This document shows, piece after piece, positions 16,062-25,321 of a stretch of DNA of 64,000 nucleotides; within the stretch, counting starts at the first letter, position 1, and every line of letters starts with the position of its first letter. The translations under genes were made by a program, and so were the position numbers. This DNA is from Paenibacillus herberti (GTDB lineage: Bacteria; Bacillota; Bacilli; Paenibacillales; Paenibacillaceae): contig NZ_NMUQ01000002.1 of NCBI RefSeq assembly GCF_002233675.1, forward strand, positions 701,901 through 765,900, given 5' to 3'. Under the pieces are notes generated by a model that did no database searches, had not been told where the DNA came from, and was given only the letters and a program-made list of their open reading frames with translations.

Positions 16062-16940
16062 TTATTCTTTTACTCCACCTGCGGTCAAGCCCTCAACCAT
16101 GTAGCGCTGAAGGAACATAAATACGATGAGCAAGGGAATCGTTGCCGCCGCTGCCGCTGCTGTGGCGCCAGACCAGTTGGCCGAATATTCACCAAGGTAG
16201 GTCAGGGACAGACCGGGACTAAGCGTTCTTTTGTTAATATCGCTAACAAGCGTTAGTCCGAACAAGAAGTCATCCCAGGCAATGAGGAAGGTATAAATGG
16301 CGATGGCCATAATGCCCGGCTTGGAGAGAGGTACGATGACAGCAAACAAAGTTTTGAAGCGGGATGCTCCATCGATCTCAGCCGCTTCCTCCAGCTCTCG
16401 CGAAATCCCGTTGAAAAAGGTGCGCATCAGCATAATGCTGAACGGCAGTGAGGCTGAAGTAGAAGCTAAAATGAGCACATAATGAGTGTTCAGCAGATTA
16501 AAAGCTTGGTACTGGGAGTAGAGGCCAATGACCAACGTTACCGTGGGGAACATTTGAGCAGACAAAAAGAGGAGTGTTAAAAGATTGCTGCCTTTGAACT
16601 TGAACCGCGAGAGTGCATATCCGGCAAAGATGGATACAAAGATACACAAGACGGTGGCGCCGGAAGCGACCAGAATCGTGTTTTTATAAAAGGTAAGAAA
16701 GACGGATGATCCTAATATTTCTTTGTAGCTGCTGAAGTCAGGATTTACGGGAAACCACTTAGGTGGAAGCTGCAGCAGGTCGGCGTTTGTATGCAAGGAT
16801 GTTACGATGATCCAATACACCGGGAACATGAGGAACAGAAGAATGGCTCCTAGAAAGATGTAGCTCCCCAGCTCGGAGGTGCGCGGTGTTGAACTTTGAG
16901 GCCTAGTGAATTTGAGGAGCCGTTTAGCGATTTGATTCAA
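16062..16940 (-). CDS. Carbohydrate ABC transporter permease (MalG/UgpE type)
   Basis: 292 aa. Membrane subunit with six hydrophobic segments. The EAA loop (ELEEAAEIDGASRFKTLFAVIVPLSKPG, near residues 185-212) contacts the ATPase. The start is TTG, with AGGGGG 8 bases upstream. It lies 12 bp after the first permease and 30 bp before the sulfatase. No ATPase gene is present; such systems commonly share an MsmK/MsmX-type ATPase. Confidence 0.93.
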   Translation of the reverse strand: MNQIAKRLLKFTRPQSSTPRTSELGSYIFLGAILLFLMFPVYWIIVTSLHTNADLLQLPPKWFPVNPDFSSYKEILGSSVFLTFYKNTILVASGATVLCIFVSIFAGYALSRFKFKGSNLLTLLFLSAQMFPTVTLVIGLYSQYQAFNLLNTHYVLILASTSASLPFSIMLMRTFFNGISRELEEAAEIDGASRFKTLFAVIVPLSKPGIMAIAIYTFLIAWDDFLFGLTLVSDINKRTLSPGLSLTYLGEYSANWSGATAAAAAATIPLLIVFMFLQRYMVEGLTAGGVKE

Positions 16941-16952
16941 GTGAGAAACCCC

Positions 16953-17843
16953 CTATCTGTCGTCCCGGTTCATGATGCGGGTAAAGACCATCGAGAAGGC
17001 AAACAACAGCAGCAGCCAAATAACGCCGATTGCCGAAGCTTTTCCCATCTCATACTGCGAAAAGGCCGTAATATACGTATGAATAGCGAGTGATGTTGTG
17101 GCTCCTGCCGGCCCGCCGTTCGTAAGCGTAAAGAATAAGGTGAACATCTGGAAGTTATTCACGATCATAATGAGAGCAACGCTGCCGATTACGGGCTTCA
17201 GCATCGGAAGGGTAATCTTTCTAAATACCTGCCAGCCGTTGGCGCCGTCGATTCGAGCTGCTTCATACAGACTGCTTGAAATGCCCTGCAAACCTGCCAA
17301 AAGCATGACCGCAACCAAAGGCGTTTGCCGGAACACCGCCACCACAATGATGGACGAAAGAGCGTAATCCGTGCTGCGCAGCCAGTTGATATTGTCATCA
17401 ATGATGCCTAAGTTAGTTAGCACATAGTTGAGCACGCCATAATCGCCTTGATAAATCCACATGAAAATAAGTGCGGAGACAATCGTTGGAATCGCCCACG
17501 GAATCATAATGATGCTACGGAAAAATCCGCGGAACCGAATATTCCGATTCAATACTATAGCAAGGGACATCCCGATAACTAAATCGAGTATGACCGTAAT
17601 GACCACATATCTTAAAGTTACGGTTAAGGAATGATAAAAATCGGATGAGCGCAACAGTTCCGTGTAGTTGGCAAAGTTGTTCCAATTTTGTTCAGGAGCA
17701 AGCAAGGAGTAGTCGGTGAAGCTCATTAAAACAGACTTGATTAGCGGGCTAATAATGGTAAGTGCCAGCAGTGCAAACGCCGGTAACATCAAGACGGATG
17801 CAAAAATGATGTTTTTATGATGCCGGGTTAGTCTCACATTCAA
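16953..17843 (-). CDS. Sugar ABC transporter permease (MalF/UgpA type)
   Basis: 296 aa. Membrane subunit with six hydrophobic segments and the EAA loop (LYEAARIDGANGWQVFRKITLPMLKP) around 195-220. The start appears to be TTG preceded by GGGGTGAG. It follows the solute-binding gene after a hairpin that probably reduces read-through, so permeases would be made in smaller amount than the binding protein. Confidence 0.93.
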   Translation of the reverse strand: MNVRLTRHHKNIIFASVLMLPAFALLALTIISPLIKSVLMSFTDYSLLAPEQNWNNFANYTELLRSSDFYHSLTVTLRYVVITVILDLVIGMSLAIVLNRNIRFRGFFRSIIMIPWAIPTIVSALIFMWIYQGDYGVLNYVLTNLGIIDDNINWLRSTDYALSSIIVVAVFRQTPLVAVMLLAGLQGISSSLYEAARIDGANGWQVFRKITLPMLKPVIGSVALIMIVNNFQMFTLFFTLTNGGPAGATTSLAIHTYITAFSQYEMGKASAIGVIWLLLLFAFSMVFTRIMNRDDR

Positions 17844-17876
17844 TTTCTCTCACCCCATCCAGTATCTTGTGACTCT

Positions 17877-17911
17877 AAGAAGAAAGGCGGAAGCATAGCG
17901 CCGCTCCCGCC
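17877..17911 (-). terminator. Intra-operon hairpin between solute-binding protein and permease
   Basis: On the minus strand GGCGGGAGC pairs with GCTTCCGCC and is followed by TTTCTTCTT. Such partial terminators commonly set excess binding protein over permease. Confidence 0.7.
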
Positions 17912-17923
17912 ACATGCTGATCT

Positions 17924-19282
17924 CTATTTTTTGTACAGCTCTTTAATTTTGGGCATAACAGTGGCAATGGCTTCATCTGGGCTTTTTCCACCCTCGGTTA
18001 CCATCACGATCATATCGGTGGAGTTTTTCATCGCATTGTCGAACTTTGGATTTTTGGAAGGGAGCGGTGAAGCTGTTTTCATTTGAGTATTGAATATTCT
18101 GGAGTAATCGTCCTCGTTCATTTCTGGCAGCTCGGAGATCGACTTACGCGCCGACATAACCCCATTCAGCTTGTGATAAATGCCCATAGCCTCTTTGGAT
18201 ACGAGGTATTCCACGAATTTAGCAGCCGCTTCTTGCTTCTCACTACCAGCTGTTACGATCAACTGATGCTCCGTGAAGAACGTTTCGCTTTTGCCCGTTT
18301 TACTTACAGGTACAGTTGTTACGCCCCACTCTTTATCAAATTCAGCACCTTTGCCGCTCATATTGCGGAAGTTCGTGCGGCCGAAGTCGCCGTCAACCAG
18401 CATGCCGAGCGCTCCCGTTGCGAACATAGGTCTAAGATCAGCCATTGCAGCGCCTTGAGGGGATACTTTATTGTCGATGAGATCTTTCATGTATAACAGG
18501 GATTCTTTCAGCGCCGTTCCTTGATCGTAAACAATGTTACCTTGATCATCGACGAATTTGCCGCCGAACGAATAACTGATGCGAAGCAGCATATTGCCGG
18601 TGTAGGAATCAGAAGCTCCCGTTTCGCCGATGCCATAAATAGGAGTGCCGTTCTCATCTTTGCCGAGAGCTGCAATTTTTTTGGCGTTTTGGATCATTTC
18701 ATCCCAAGTTGTCGGCGGTTTCTCCGGGTCCAGGCCCGCTTTGGTGTAAAGGTTTTTATTCCAGAACAATGCGCTCGGATGCGGCGCCCATGGCATTGCC
18801 ATTACTTTTCCATCGAATGTGACACCTGCTTTGCTGGCATCCACGATGTCGTTGATGATCTCTGCATTGAGCAGATCTTGCGCGGGCGCTGCCACATTGG
18901 CTCCCACGAAGGCCGGAGTGAAGTTCTGATTGGACATGGTCACATCTGGCGGATTGCCGCCGGCCGAGCTGACCAGAACCTGGTCTTTAAACTGGGCAAA
19001 CGGGATTCCGATTGATTTCACCTTGATGGATGGATTCGCTTTTTCAAACTCTGCGATCAATTGGTTGTAAGCTTCTTTCGTTCCGTCCTCAACGGAGATC
19101 CAGTTAGCAAACGAAATTTCAACAGGCTTGTCCGTTGTGCTTTGAGGAGCAGCAGATTCCTTAGTTGAGTTCGTATTGCTGGCCGTGTTTGACGCCGGAC
19201 TGGAATTCGATCCGCAAGCCGCAAGCGCCGTCATCAAGCTTAACGCCGTAACGCCCATCGCCATTTTATTCCACTTTTTCAT
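17924..19282 (-). CDS. Extracellular solute-binding lipoprotein, family 1 (sugar)
   Basis: 452 aa from the ATG after GGGGGAG. Signal peptide with lipobox LAAC (Cys23), a Ser/Asn/Thr linker, then a class I/II sugar-binding fold opening with VEISFANWISVEDGTKEAYNQL. Delivers an oligosaccharide, possibly sulfated, to the two permeases downstream. An open frame extends 34 codons further upstream but would place residues before the signal peptide. A YesMN-type sensor and regulator lie immediately upstream, a standard arrangement for sugar-inducible uptake in Paenibacillus. Confidence 0.92.
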   Translation of the reverse strand: MKKWNKMAMGVTALSLMTALAACGSNSSPASNTASNTNSTKESAAPQSTTDKPVEISFANWISVEDGTKEAYNQLIAEFEKANPSIKVKSIGIPFAQFKDQVLVSSAGGNPPDVTMSNQNFTPAFVGANVAAPAQDLLNAEIINDIVDASKAGVTFDGKVMAMPWAPHPSALFWNKNLYTKAGLDPEKPPTTWDEMIQNAKKIAALGKDENGTPIYGIGETGASDSYTGNMLLRISYSFGGKFVDDQGNIVYDQGTALKESLLYMKDLIDNKVSPQGAAMADLRPMFATGALGMLVDGDFGRTNFRNMSGKGAEFDKEWGVTTVPVSKTGKSETFFTEHQLIVTAGSEKQEAAAKFVEYLVSKEAMGIYHKLNGVMSARKSISELPEMNEDDYSRIFNTQMKTASPLPSKNPKFDNAMKNSTDMIVMVTEGGKSPDEAIATVMPKIKELYKK

Positions 19283-19401
19283 ATTGACTCCCCCGCCTTT
19301 ATGTTCATGATTGCGGCTGTATCTCTGTGCCGTGTTTTCATTATAAGAAAAGAAATGGATCATTTTTGTTCTTATTTTCGGCATCTTTGGTCATGTTTTC
19401 A

Positions 19402-19438
19402 CAACAAAAAGCCCAGCTCTCGAAAGAAAGGCGGGCTG
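19402..19438 (-). terminator. Terminator of the first histidine kinase/response regulator operon
   Basis: AGCCCGCC pairs imperfectly with GCTGGGCT across a loop and is followed on the minus strand by TTTTTGTTG, just past the response regulator stop codon. Confidence 0.75.
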
Positions 19439-19444
19439 TATTCC

Positions 19445-21070
19445 TCATATTTTCTTACGTTTAAATTCCAAAGGCGTCATGCCGGTTACTTTTTTAAACA
19501 CCTTGGATAGATAACTGCCGTCTGGATAACCGACGATTTCAGGCAATTGACCGATAGGGATATTCCCTTCTAAAATAAGAGCTTTGATTTTATCGATTCG
19601 CACCAGCGTGACGTAGTCATTGTAGCTGCTGCCCGTTTCTTTTTTGAACAGCTCGCTGAGATAGTTTTTGTTCAAATGCACATAATCCGCCGCTTGCTGC
19701 AAAGAGGCGCCGTCTGCATATTGTAGTTTCACATAATCACATACTTTGCGGATTGCCTCGCTGTAAGGATGCCGCAGCATGTCGGCGGTTGCAGTGACAT
19801 CGGATGCACGAGCAAGCAACCAACTCGTCACATGTCCAAACGTAGGCAAGTTGACCATTTCCTCATGCGGGCTATCCCTATCGGGCGAGTGGCCGTTATC
19901 ACCTGATGCAACGCTCAATCGGCGCAGCATTCGCTGCAGTAAAAAGACAGCTTCCACGCCAAAAGCCTTTACTTCTTTTTCGCTCCATACCATCTTCCTC
20001 CCCACATCCTCCAGCACTTCTTGAAGATAGGGAGAGATCATCTCAAATTGATTGGTGTCCAGCAGTTCCGATAGGGTTTGCAAATACTTCTGCAAAGGGG
20101 TATGGGCAGCATTCGGCGTCATCGGCTCATCGGAATGCCAGGAAATATTTTTCCTACCGTAAAATCGCTTATGACTCAGCACCGCTCTTGCCTCTTCCAA
20201 TTGCTGACCTATAGAAGAGAATTGCAGGGCAGGCAAGCTGATCCCGACAGAAACCGATAATCCAAGATGATCCTGCAAGTAGTTAGAGATGCGCTGTGCA
20301 TACTGCAGCGTCGTTTCCCGCAGCGACTTCTCGGACCAGTGCCCGTAGTTGAACAGCGCGACATAATACTCCTTTTCAAAAACGAAACAGCAGCCGCTCT
20401 CCGCCTCTGTAAGCAAAGTCTCATCGATTATGTTCATCACGGCGGAGTCCAGCAGCACAGAGTCCTGAATTTTCACTTGTTCCTTCCGATTAGCTGGATC
20501 ATCGCTCCGAATGACCATCACCATCAAATGTTTGCTCCGCAGCGGAATACGCAGCGTCCCCATTTTCTCCTCAAACTCGTGAGCGCTGATCTTCTTCCCA
20601 TACACCAAATCGCTGAAAAATAACGATCGCAGCGCCAATTGATTAACATTAATCGTGCTTTTCAAGCTGTACACTTCTCGGTCGCGCAGTCGTTCCTTCT
20701 CGATTTCTTGCTTGACCCTTCCCAAAACCTTGCTAAGATCGGAAGCGGTTATTTCCGCCTTTAGAATATAATCACTCGCGCCCGCTTTAATCGCTTCAGA
20801 CGCATATTGAAACTCACTGTATGAGCTCAGAATAAGACTTTCAATCGCAGGCCGCTCTTGTTTCAAGATGCGGATGAAGGAGATGCCGTCCATGACGGGC
20901 ATTTTAATATCGGTAATGACAACGTCGACATCCATCGTCCTGCAAACGTCCAGCGCCTCTTTCCCATTGCTGCATGACGCAACCAGATTTATTGGAAGCT
21001 CCGTTTTACTTAGTAGGATCTCCAGCCAGCGCCGGATTTGAGCTTCATCGTCGACAATTACGATATTCAA
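19445..21070 (-). CDS. Response regulator with AraC-type DNA-binding domain (YesN family)
   Basis: 541 aa from a TTG start that overlaps the TGA stop of the kinase gene (TTGA); AGAGGAG lies about 10 bases upstream. A receiver domain occupies residues 1-120, with the phosphoacceptor Asp54 (VVITDIKMP) and acidic pocket near 7-9. A long linker follows. The C-terminal about 100 residues hold two helix-turn-helix motifs of the AraC family (SLQQAADYVHLNKNYLSELF and YPDGSYLSKVFKKVTGMTP). It should activate the adjacent transporter/sulfatase operon when phosphorylated by the kinase. Confidence 0.92.
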   Translation of the reverse strand: MNIVIVDDEAQIRRWLEILLSKTELPINLVASCSNGKEALDVCRTMDVDVVITDIKMPVMDGISFIRILKQERPAIESLILSSYSEFQYASEAIKAGASDYILKAEITASDLSKVLGRVKQEIEKERLRDREVYSLKSTINVNQLALRSLFFSDLVYGKKISAHEFEEKMGTLRIPLRSKHLMVMVIRSDDPANRKEQVKIQDSVLLDSAVMNIIDETLLTEAESGCCFVFEKEYYVALFNYGHWSEKSLRETTLQYAQRISNYLQDHLGLSVSVGISLPALQFSSIGQQLEEARAVLSHKRFYGRKNISWHSDEPMTPNAAHTPLQKYLQTLSELLDTNQFEMISPYLQEVLEDVGRKMVWSEKEVKAFGVEAVFLLQRMLRRLSVASGDNGHSPDRDSPHEEMVNLPTFGHVTSWLLARASDVTATADMLRHPYSEAIRKVCDYVKLQYADGASLQQAADYVHLNKNYLSELFKKETGSSYNDYVTLVRIDKIKALILEGNIPIGQLPEIVGYPDGSYLSKVFKKVTGMTPLEFKRKKI

Positions 21071-22875
21071 GTCTCTTTCAACTCCTCTACTCGAATGAAA
21101 CAAGGCCAGCTAAGCAGAATACAGGTTCCTTCATTACCGGAATAGATCACTTCCAACCCGTATTTATTGCCAAAATGAGTTTGCATCCGGGTATGTACAT
21201 TATGAATTCCTACCCCGCTTGCAGTAGCTAACAGTCTTTCCGTCAGTGAAGATCCATCCTCCGCCGCATCGGCTTCTATCGCAGAAATTCCGACGCCATT
21301 ATCCGTAATCCGCAGCTTGATTGTATCCTTGTCCTGCCAGCCCTCAATCGTTATTTTCCCTGGGCCAGTCTTCGGTTCGATGCCATGGAAGATCGCATTT
21401 TCCACCAGCGGCTGCAGCAGCAGCTTCAGCGTTCGATAGGAACCTATCTGCTCTTCTACGTGGATATACACCTGCAATTTGTCGTATTGCCGCGCCATCT
21501 GTATGTTCACGTAATTTTGCAGGTTGTCGAGTTCCTCGGCAATCGTGATGTATTCACTTTCGTCGGAGAGAGTTTTTCTGAGCAGCTTCACTAGCGATAC
21601 AATGACTTGATCTACTTTGTCCACCGGTTCTGTGACGAGCATCGAGCGGATTGAGGCAAGCGTGTTATATAAAAAATGAGTACTGATTTGCGATTGCAGA
21701 TTTTGCATTTCGGTCTTTCTTTTTAACTCCTGCTCCATAATGACGCGGTCCCTTAAATCTTCGATATTCCCGACCATCCGATTGAATTTATAGGCTAGCT
21801 CACCAATTTCATCATTGCCCCCAATGTCCGTTCGCTCACTCAGATCGCCCATCTCGACCCGCTTCATGCTCGTATACAACCTGCGAATGGGCACCGATAA
21901 TCGCTTGGCGATCCAGTAGGACATAAGCACGGAAAGCAGCATTAACACGGCAAGGACGATTAAAGTCAGCCATTGCGACTTGTTTACATCTTGAAGCAGC
22001 ATATCTAGCGGTGTATAGGACACGAGGGTCCAGCCTGTGCTCTCTACTTTGTAATAGGTTACTAACATCGGTTTGCCGTCTTTGTTTACGTTGAAGTTAC
22101 CCTCATTCCCAACAAAAGAGCTATAATACGCCGAGTCCAGCATGGAATCGCCGAGCCTTTGTTTATCCGTCGCGGAAATTACGGAGCCCGCTTTATCGAA
22201 AATAGTCATTTGCTCGTCTGCGGTAACGGCATCCGCATACTGCTTGTACAGAAAGCTTTCGCCAACATTAATCATCAAAAGGCCGATAGGTTTGTTGTTT
22301 TCGAAGTCTTTCAGCAGTCTGACCGCCGATACATATTGATCTTCATCGATCGTCGGTTCGAGACGTTGTGTAGCGTTGGACACCCAAGTAATTCGACCGT
22401 CCTGAGCAACGGCTTCTTGGTACCAAGGATACTCTTGCAATGTGTTTATGCCGATACGCGGGCCATTATAGAAGGTGTGCAGCTCCACGTTGTTGAATCC
22501 AAAAATGGAGGTGTAATACTCCAGCCACGTATATGCATAGCGATAAGTTACAATCAGCTTGGTCAGGAATTGCTTCTGCAGCCGTTCCTGGTAAGCTTTG
22601 TCGCCAGCTGGGCTTAGCAGCAAGGATCGCAGCTCTTCATTGGAAAAATAGATCGTTGAAATCGCATTCAAATCGGAAGCCATGATCCCGATTTTTTGGG
22701 AAATAAGTCGGAGGGAGTTCAGCTTAGCCGCCCCTGCTTGTTCTTCAATCGTGTTTCTTGAAATCGTTAAGGAAATATAACTGAATAAACCGAGGGGCAG
22801 GACGACCAGCGCCAGGAAGGAGAGGAGCATTTTCTGCTGTACGCTGCTTCGCTTGATGAATAACCACTTAAGCAT
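21067..22875 (-). CDS. Sensor histidine kinase, YesM family
   Basis: 602 aa from ATG CTT AAG after AGGTGAGGGG. Domains in order: first membrane helix (about 12-35), a large extracellular sensor region (dCache-like, about 40-290), second membrane helix near 300-320, HAMP, then a His_kinase domain with QISTHFLYNTLASIRS (conserved His) and an ATPase domain with LLLQPLVENAIFHG, DNGVGI and GVGIHNVHTRM. It senses a ligand, probably a sugar or its loaded binding protein, outside the cell and phosphorylates the coupled regulator. Confidence 0.93.
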   Translation of the reverse strand: MLKWLFIKRSSVQQKMLLSFLALVVLPLGLFSYISLTISRNTIEEQAGAAKLNSLRLISQKIGIMASDLNAISTIYFSNEELRSLLLSPAGDKAYQERLQKQFLTKLIVTYRYAYTWLEYYTSIFGFNNVELHTFYNGPRIGINTLQEYPWYQEAVAQDGRITWVSNATQRLEPTIDEDQYVSAVRLLKDFENNKPIGLLMINVGESFLYKQYADAVTADEQMTIFDKAGSVISATDKQRLGDSMLDSAYYSSFVGNEGNFNVNKDGKPMLVTYYKVESTGWTLVSYTPLDMLLQDVNKSQWLTLIVLAVLMLLSVLMSYWIAKRLSVPIRRLYTSMKRVEMGDLSERTDIGGNDEIGELAYKFNRMVGNIEDLRDRVIMEQELKRKTEMQNLQSQISTHFLYNTLASIRSMLVTEPVDKVDQVIVSLVKLLRKTLSDESEYITIAEELDNLQNYVNIQMARQYDKLQVYIHVEEQIGSYRTLKLLLQPLVENAIFHGIEPKTGPGKITIEGWQDKDTIKLRITDNGVGISAIEADAAEDGSSLTERLLATASGVGIHNVHTRMQTHFGNKYGLEVIYSGNEGTCILLSWPCFIRVEELKET

Positions 22876-22885
22876 GAAATTCCCC

Positions 22886-23545
22886 TCACCTTCCGAAAGT
22901 AACTCTAGCATTGGTTTCGGTTTTAATATGGACAATTATAATACAGTCGGATGGTGAGGACTTGCCTCGTTCAACTAACTGTTGTACAAAAGGCTCGCGC
23001 TCTCCAGGGTGATGGAATTTTATCGCTTCGTAAAGCTCTGACGTCTTCTCTTGATCAACCGTCGGATCATATATATTCACCTTATCGCTAGCCCTGCACT
23101 GTACATCCTTCAATCCTAAGCGGTGAAAATATAACGGGAGTTTCAAGCCGATATTCCCGTCTTTGCCTGTACGCCTAACATCCCGTTCGAATAGCTCTTG
23201 AAGCAATCCAAGCGGAATCGCTCGCGACTGCTCAATTCCCTCGAAATAGAAACTGGCATTATTGCTGATCCAATGCGTCTCAAATGCGACTAACATCCCT
23301 TCAGGCCTGACACAATGAATCATTTTTTCAAGCATTTTCAGCGGATCGCATTGATGAAGTAGAACCGCGTGGCAGACAGCGAGGTCATATTGTTTCTCTT
23401 AATCCGCAGCCAAAATCAATGATTTGGATCGGTTTCTCAATCTTCCAGACTTTATCAACAAGAAATTGAATGTAGTCGTCGTTATAATATAGGTCTACTG
23501 ATTTCTTTAAATACTCGAATGACTATCCCAATAATACGTCTCCAT
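22886..23545 (-). pseudogene. SAM-dependent methyltransferase, broken by frameshift and deletion
   Basis: Minus-strand sequence from ATG at 23545 reads METYYWDSHS, then shifts frame to EYLKKSVDLYYNDDYIQFLV and the SAM-binding motif IIDFGCG. The next about 50 residues expected in the family are missing. Reading resumes in another frame with YDLAVCHAVLLHQCDPLKML and runs to the C-terminus (open frame 22886-23335, ending VTFGR). At least one frameshift and one deletion inactivate it. Its end is 10 bp from the kinase start. The original function was class I methyltransferase, substrate unknown. Confidence 0.82.
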
Positions 23546-23639
23546 CCTGCATCTCCTCTTCCTTTTATTACAAGCTGCGGTCGCTAAAAAAATGGTACTG
23601 AAAATTCCCATTTAAATATAGACTTATATGTAATTTTGT

Positions 23640-23900
23640 TCTATCTTATTGTTTATCCATGCCTTTAGCGATGATTCTGACTTGTTTATTTCATTGGTGA
23701 TTGTTACAAGTATTCCTGAGAATCATCCAGTCCAAAGCGAAAAACCAATCAACATCCACTCCGGCGAGCCGTTTGAACAGCATCGCTTTTCCTTCATAAC
23801 CGGCATCGCGCCGTACGGGCCGATGTCTCCGAGTCAAATCAGGCGCAGCGAGTTGAGCTTGACCGCACCGGCCTGCTCCTCAATCGTGTTGCGGCAGCTG
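23640..23900. pseudogene. Patchwork of fragments of at least four genes
   Basis: Consecutive short pieces match other genes of this window. 23643-23666 is identical over 24 bp to 24877-24900 in the tnpB remnant. 23668-23725 resembles the membrane segment of the gene at 23986 (LFISLVIVTS, then PVQ). 23750-23838 on the minus strand reads GPYGAMPVM and EGKAMLFKRLAGVD, a diverged malic enzyme piece matching 8795-8880. 23840-23895 on the minus strand reads RNTIEEQAGAVKLNSLRL, matching the YesM kinase near 22740. None is functional. Confidence 0.8.
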
Positions 23901-23985
23901 GTGGGAATAGGAAGTATGGATGAGCCCGCACCATTCTAACGATCTCTCATATGATGCTGATATAGCTCTAATGGGAGGCTTCTTT

Positions 23986-24465
23986 ATGAAATTAGGAACC
24001 GTATTAGTTTTGTTTATTTTACTAGTCATTGTTACGAGTGTTTTTTACAGTCCTGTCCAAGAGCGTAGTCCAGAGAACACAGGCCCCGGGATTTTGGCTT
24101 CGTCTACATTCTACGTTTATAATGAGACGGCCAACTTTACTATGGCAGGATACGATTTTTCTGGAAGTTTCGAGGAACCGCTTCCTGACCCCAGAAACCA
24201 TATAATCGTACCGGGTCGTCGATCAATCTTTCAACTCATTGCGCCGAGATGCAGCTATCCCCCTCTTGTTGTCTGCACTGGGTCCGGTGTAGCACCTTTT
24301 TCAATAATTAATCCTCAAGGTAATCAATTAGGATACGTTCACGTAAAGTTATCCCTGTTAAAAATATCGGGGGGCCCTCTTACAGGCATTGGTGTGGATG
24401 TATTTAGCGCCCCGGTTGTCGCCGTAACGCAGAATGGAAACACCGCGATAATTAGGGATATTTGA
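23986..24465 (+). CDS. Membrane-anchored protein, paralogue 1 of a three-member family
   Basis: 159 aa from the ATG 7 bases after GGGAGG. The N-terminus MKLGTVLVLFILLVIVTSVFY is one membrane helix, likely an uncleaved anchor, and the remaining about 135 residues would face outward. The stretch GILASSTFYVYNETANFTMAGYDFSG aligns with segments of the proteins at 31201 and 32699. The helix resembles the VLFILLVIV segment of small YjcZ-type sporulation membrane proteins, though this protein is much longer. Function unknown. It is on the opposite strand from the other two copies. Confidence 0.7.
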   Translation: MKLGTVLVLFILLVIVTSVFYSPVQERSPENTGPGILASSTFYVYNETANFTMAGYDFSGSFEEPLPDPRNHIIVPGRRSIFQLIAPRCSYPPLVVCTGSGVAPFSIINPQGNQLGYVHVKLSLLKISGGPLTGIGVDVFSAPVVAVTQNGNTAIIRDI

Positions 24466-24611
24466 CCGTCAAATTTCATGCGAGATTTATGCCAAGAAAC
24501 ATTCTAGCTGTTCAATAGAAAAAAGCTCATATATAAGACAGAAATCACCCTGATCTGCACCCCTTGGAATAAACATTGGAACCCTTTTGGGTATGACAAA
24601 TGCTATCCTAG
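24466..24611. other. Non-coding stretch
   Basis: No gene or clear structure is seen between the membrane protein gene and the insertion element remnant. Confidence 0.5.
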
Positions 24612-24929
24612 GTGAACTACACACCACCTTCGCTAACGCTTAGAGGTGGGTGCTTCCTATTCAATAGAACTAACGTTCCAAGTTTTTCTAGGCTCTAAGG
24701 GATGTTCCATCCCCAGCATGTACCATTTACATGACTAATTTAAGCAAGTTTTGGCTGCGTTTATATCTCGGTCATGCACCGTTCCACATTCAGGGCATAG
24801 CCATTGTCTTACAGCTAAATCCTTTGTTCCAGCATGTTTGTATTCACATACATGAAACAACTGGCTGCTGGCATTTATCTTATTGTTTATCCATGCCTTT
24901 TTTATCAACCGGTTACAGCATTTAAGCAT
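24612..24929 (-). mobile_element. IS605/IS1341-type remnant: end hairpin and truncated tnpB
   Basis: 24613-24655 carries AACTACACACCACCTTCGCT, then AGAGGTGGGTGCTT, almost the same as the end of the intact tnpB element at 33297. At 24735-24910 the minus strand encodes a TnpB C-terminal piece ([10 protein letters not shown], zinc-finger cysteines HVC and CPEC, and the RuvC end motif HDRDINAA). The 5' two thirds of the gene are gone. The surviving TnpB tail is more typical ([15 protein letters not shown]) than the one at 33348, so the two come from different members sharing an end. Confidence 0.8.
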
Positions 24930-24955
24930 GCTGCTTTTTTATTTTCTCAATACCC

Positions 24956-25002
24956 AAAAGGAGGTGTCCCACAAGCCTATGGCCTGCGGGACACCTCCTT
25001 TT
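24956..25002. terminator. Strong bidirectional terminator-like hairpin
   Basis: A 15-bp stem AAAAGGAGGTGTCCC with GGGACACCTCCTTTT encloses a loop with further pairing. A and T runs flank it on both strands. No gene ends immediately beside it; it may be left from the insertion remnant. Confidence 0.75.
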
Positions 25003-25114
25003 GAATCTTACATTTCAAACAGCTTACTTAACTAAACTCTTAAGTAGCTCATTTTTCACTTTCACGCGACGGGACTTGAACAAGAAATAATGAACGGGAG
25101 AGATCAAGACTATT

Positions 25115-25321
25115 ATGCTACGCAGTATTATATTAATTATCCTATTATTAATGACAACGGGATGTGAGATGGGAATAAAAAGGGGTGACTTTACACAAGA
25201 AGCATTGAAAATTTTTGAAATATTAGAAATTAGTATTGAGCACATCGGATTTCCTCAATCTGAAATAGAAAATATAAACGCTTTTTACGATAAGGAATTT
25301 AACCCCAAAGATGAAGATTAA
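25115..25321 (+). CDS. Small lipoprotein-like peptide, 68 aa
   Basis: MLRSIILIILLLMTTGCEMG, then a mainly acidic region (IFEILEISIEHIGFPQSEIENI). The signal and Cys17 suggest a lipoprotein, although Thr rather than Leu stands at the -3 position of the lipobox. GGGAG is 14 bases upstream of the ATG, a weak site. The gene overlaps the next small frame. Unrecognised family. Confidence 0.6.
   Translation: MLRSIILIILLLMTTGCEMGIKRGDFTQEALKIFEILEISIEHIGFPQSEIENINAFYDKEFNPKDED

Noticed and set aside
23649-23939. 96-aa open frame
   Set aside because: It crosses fragments of unrelated genes, two of them antisense, so it is accidental.
24735-24929. 64-aa zinc-finger protein
   Set aside because: It is the truncated C-terminus of TnpB, not an independent gene.
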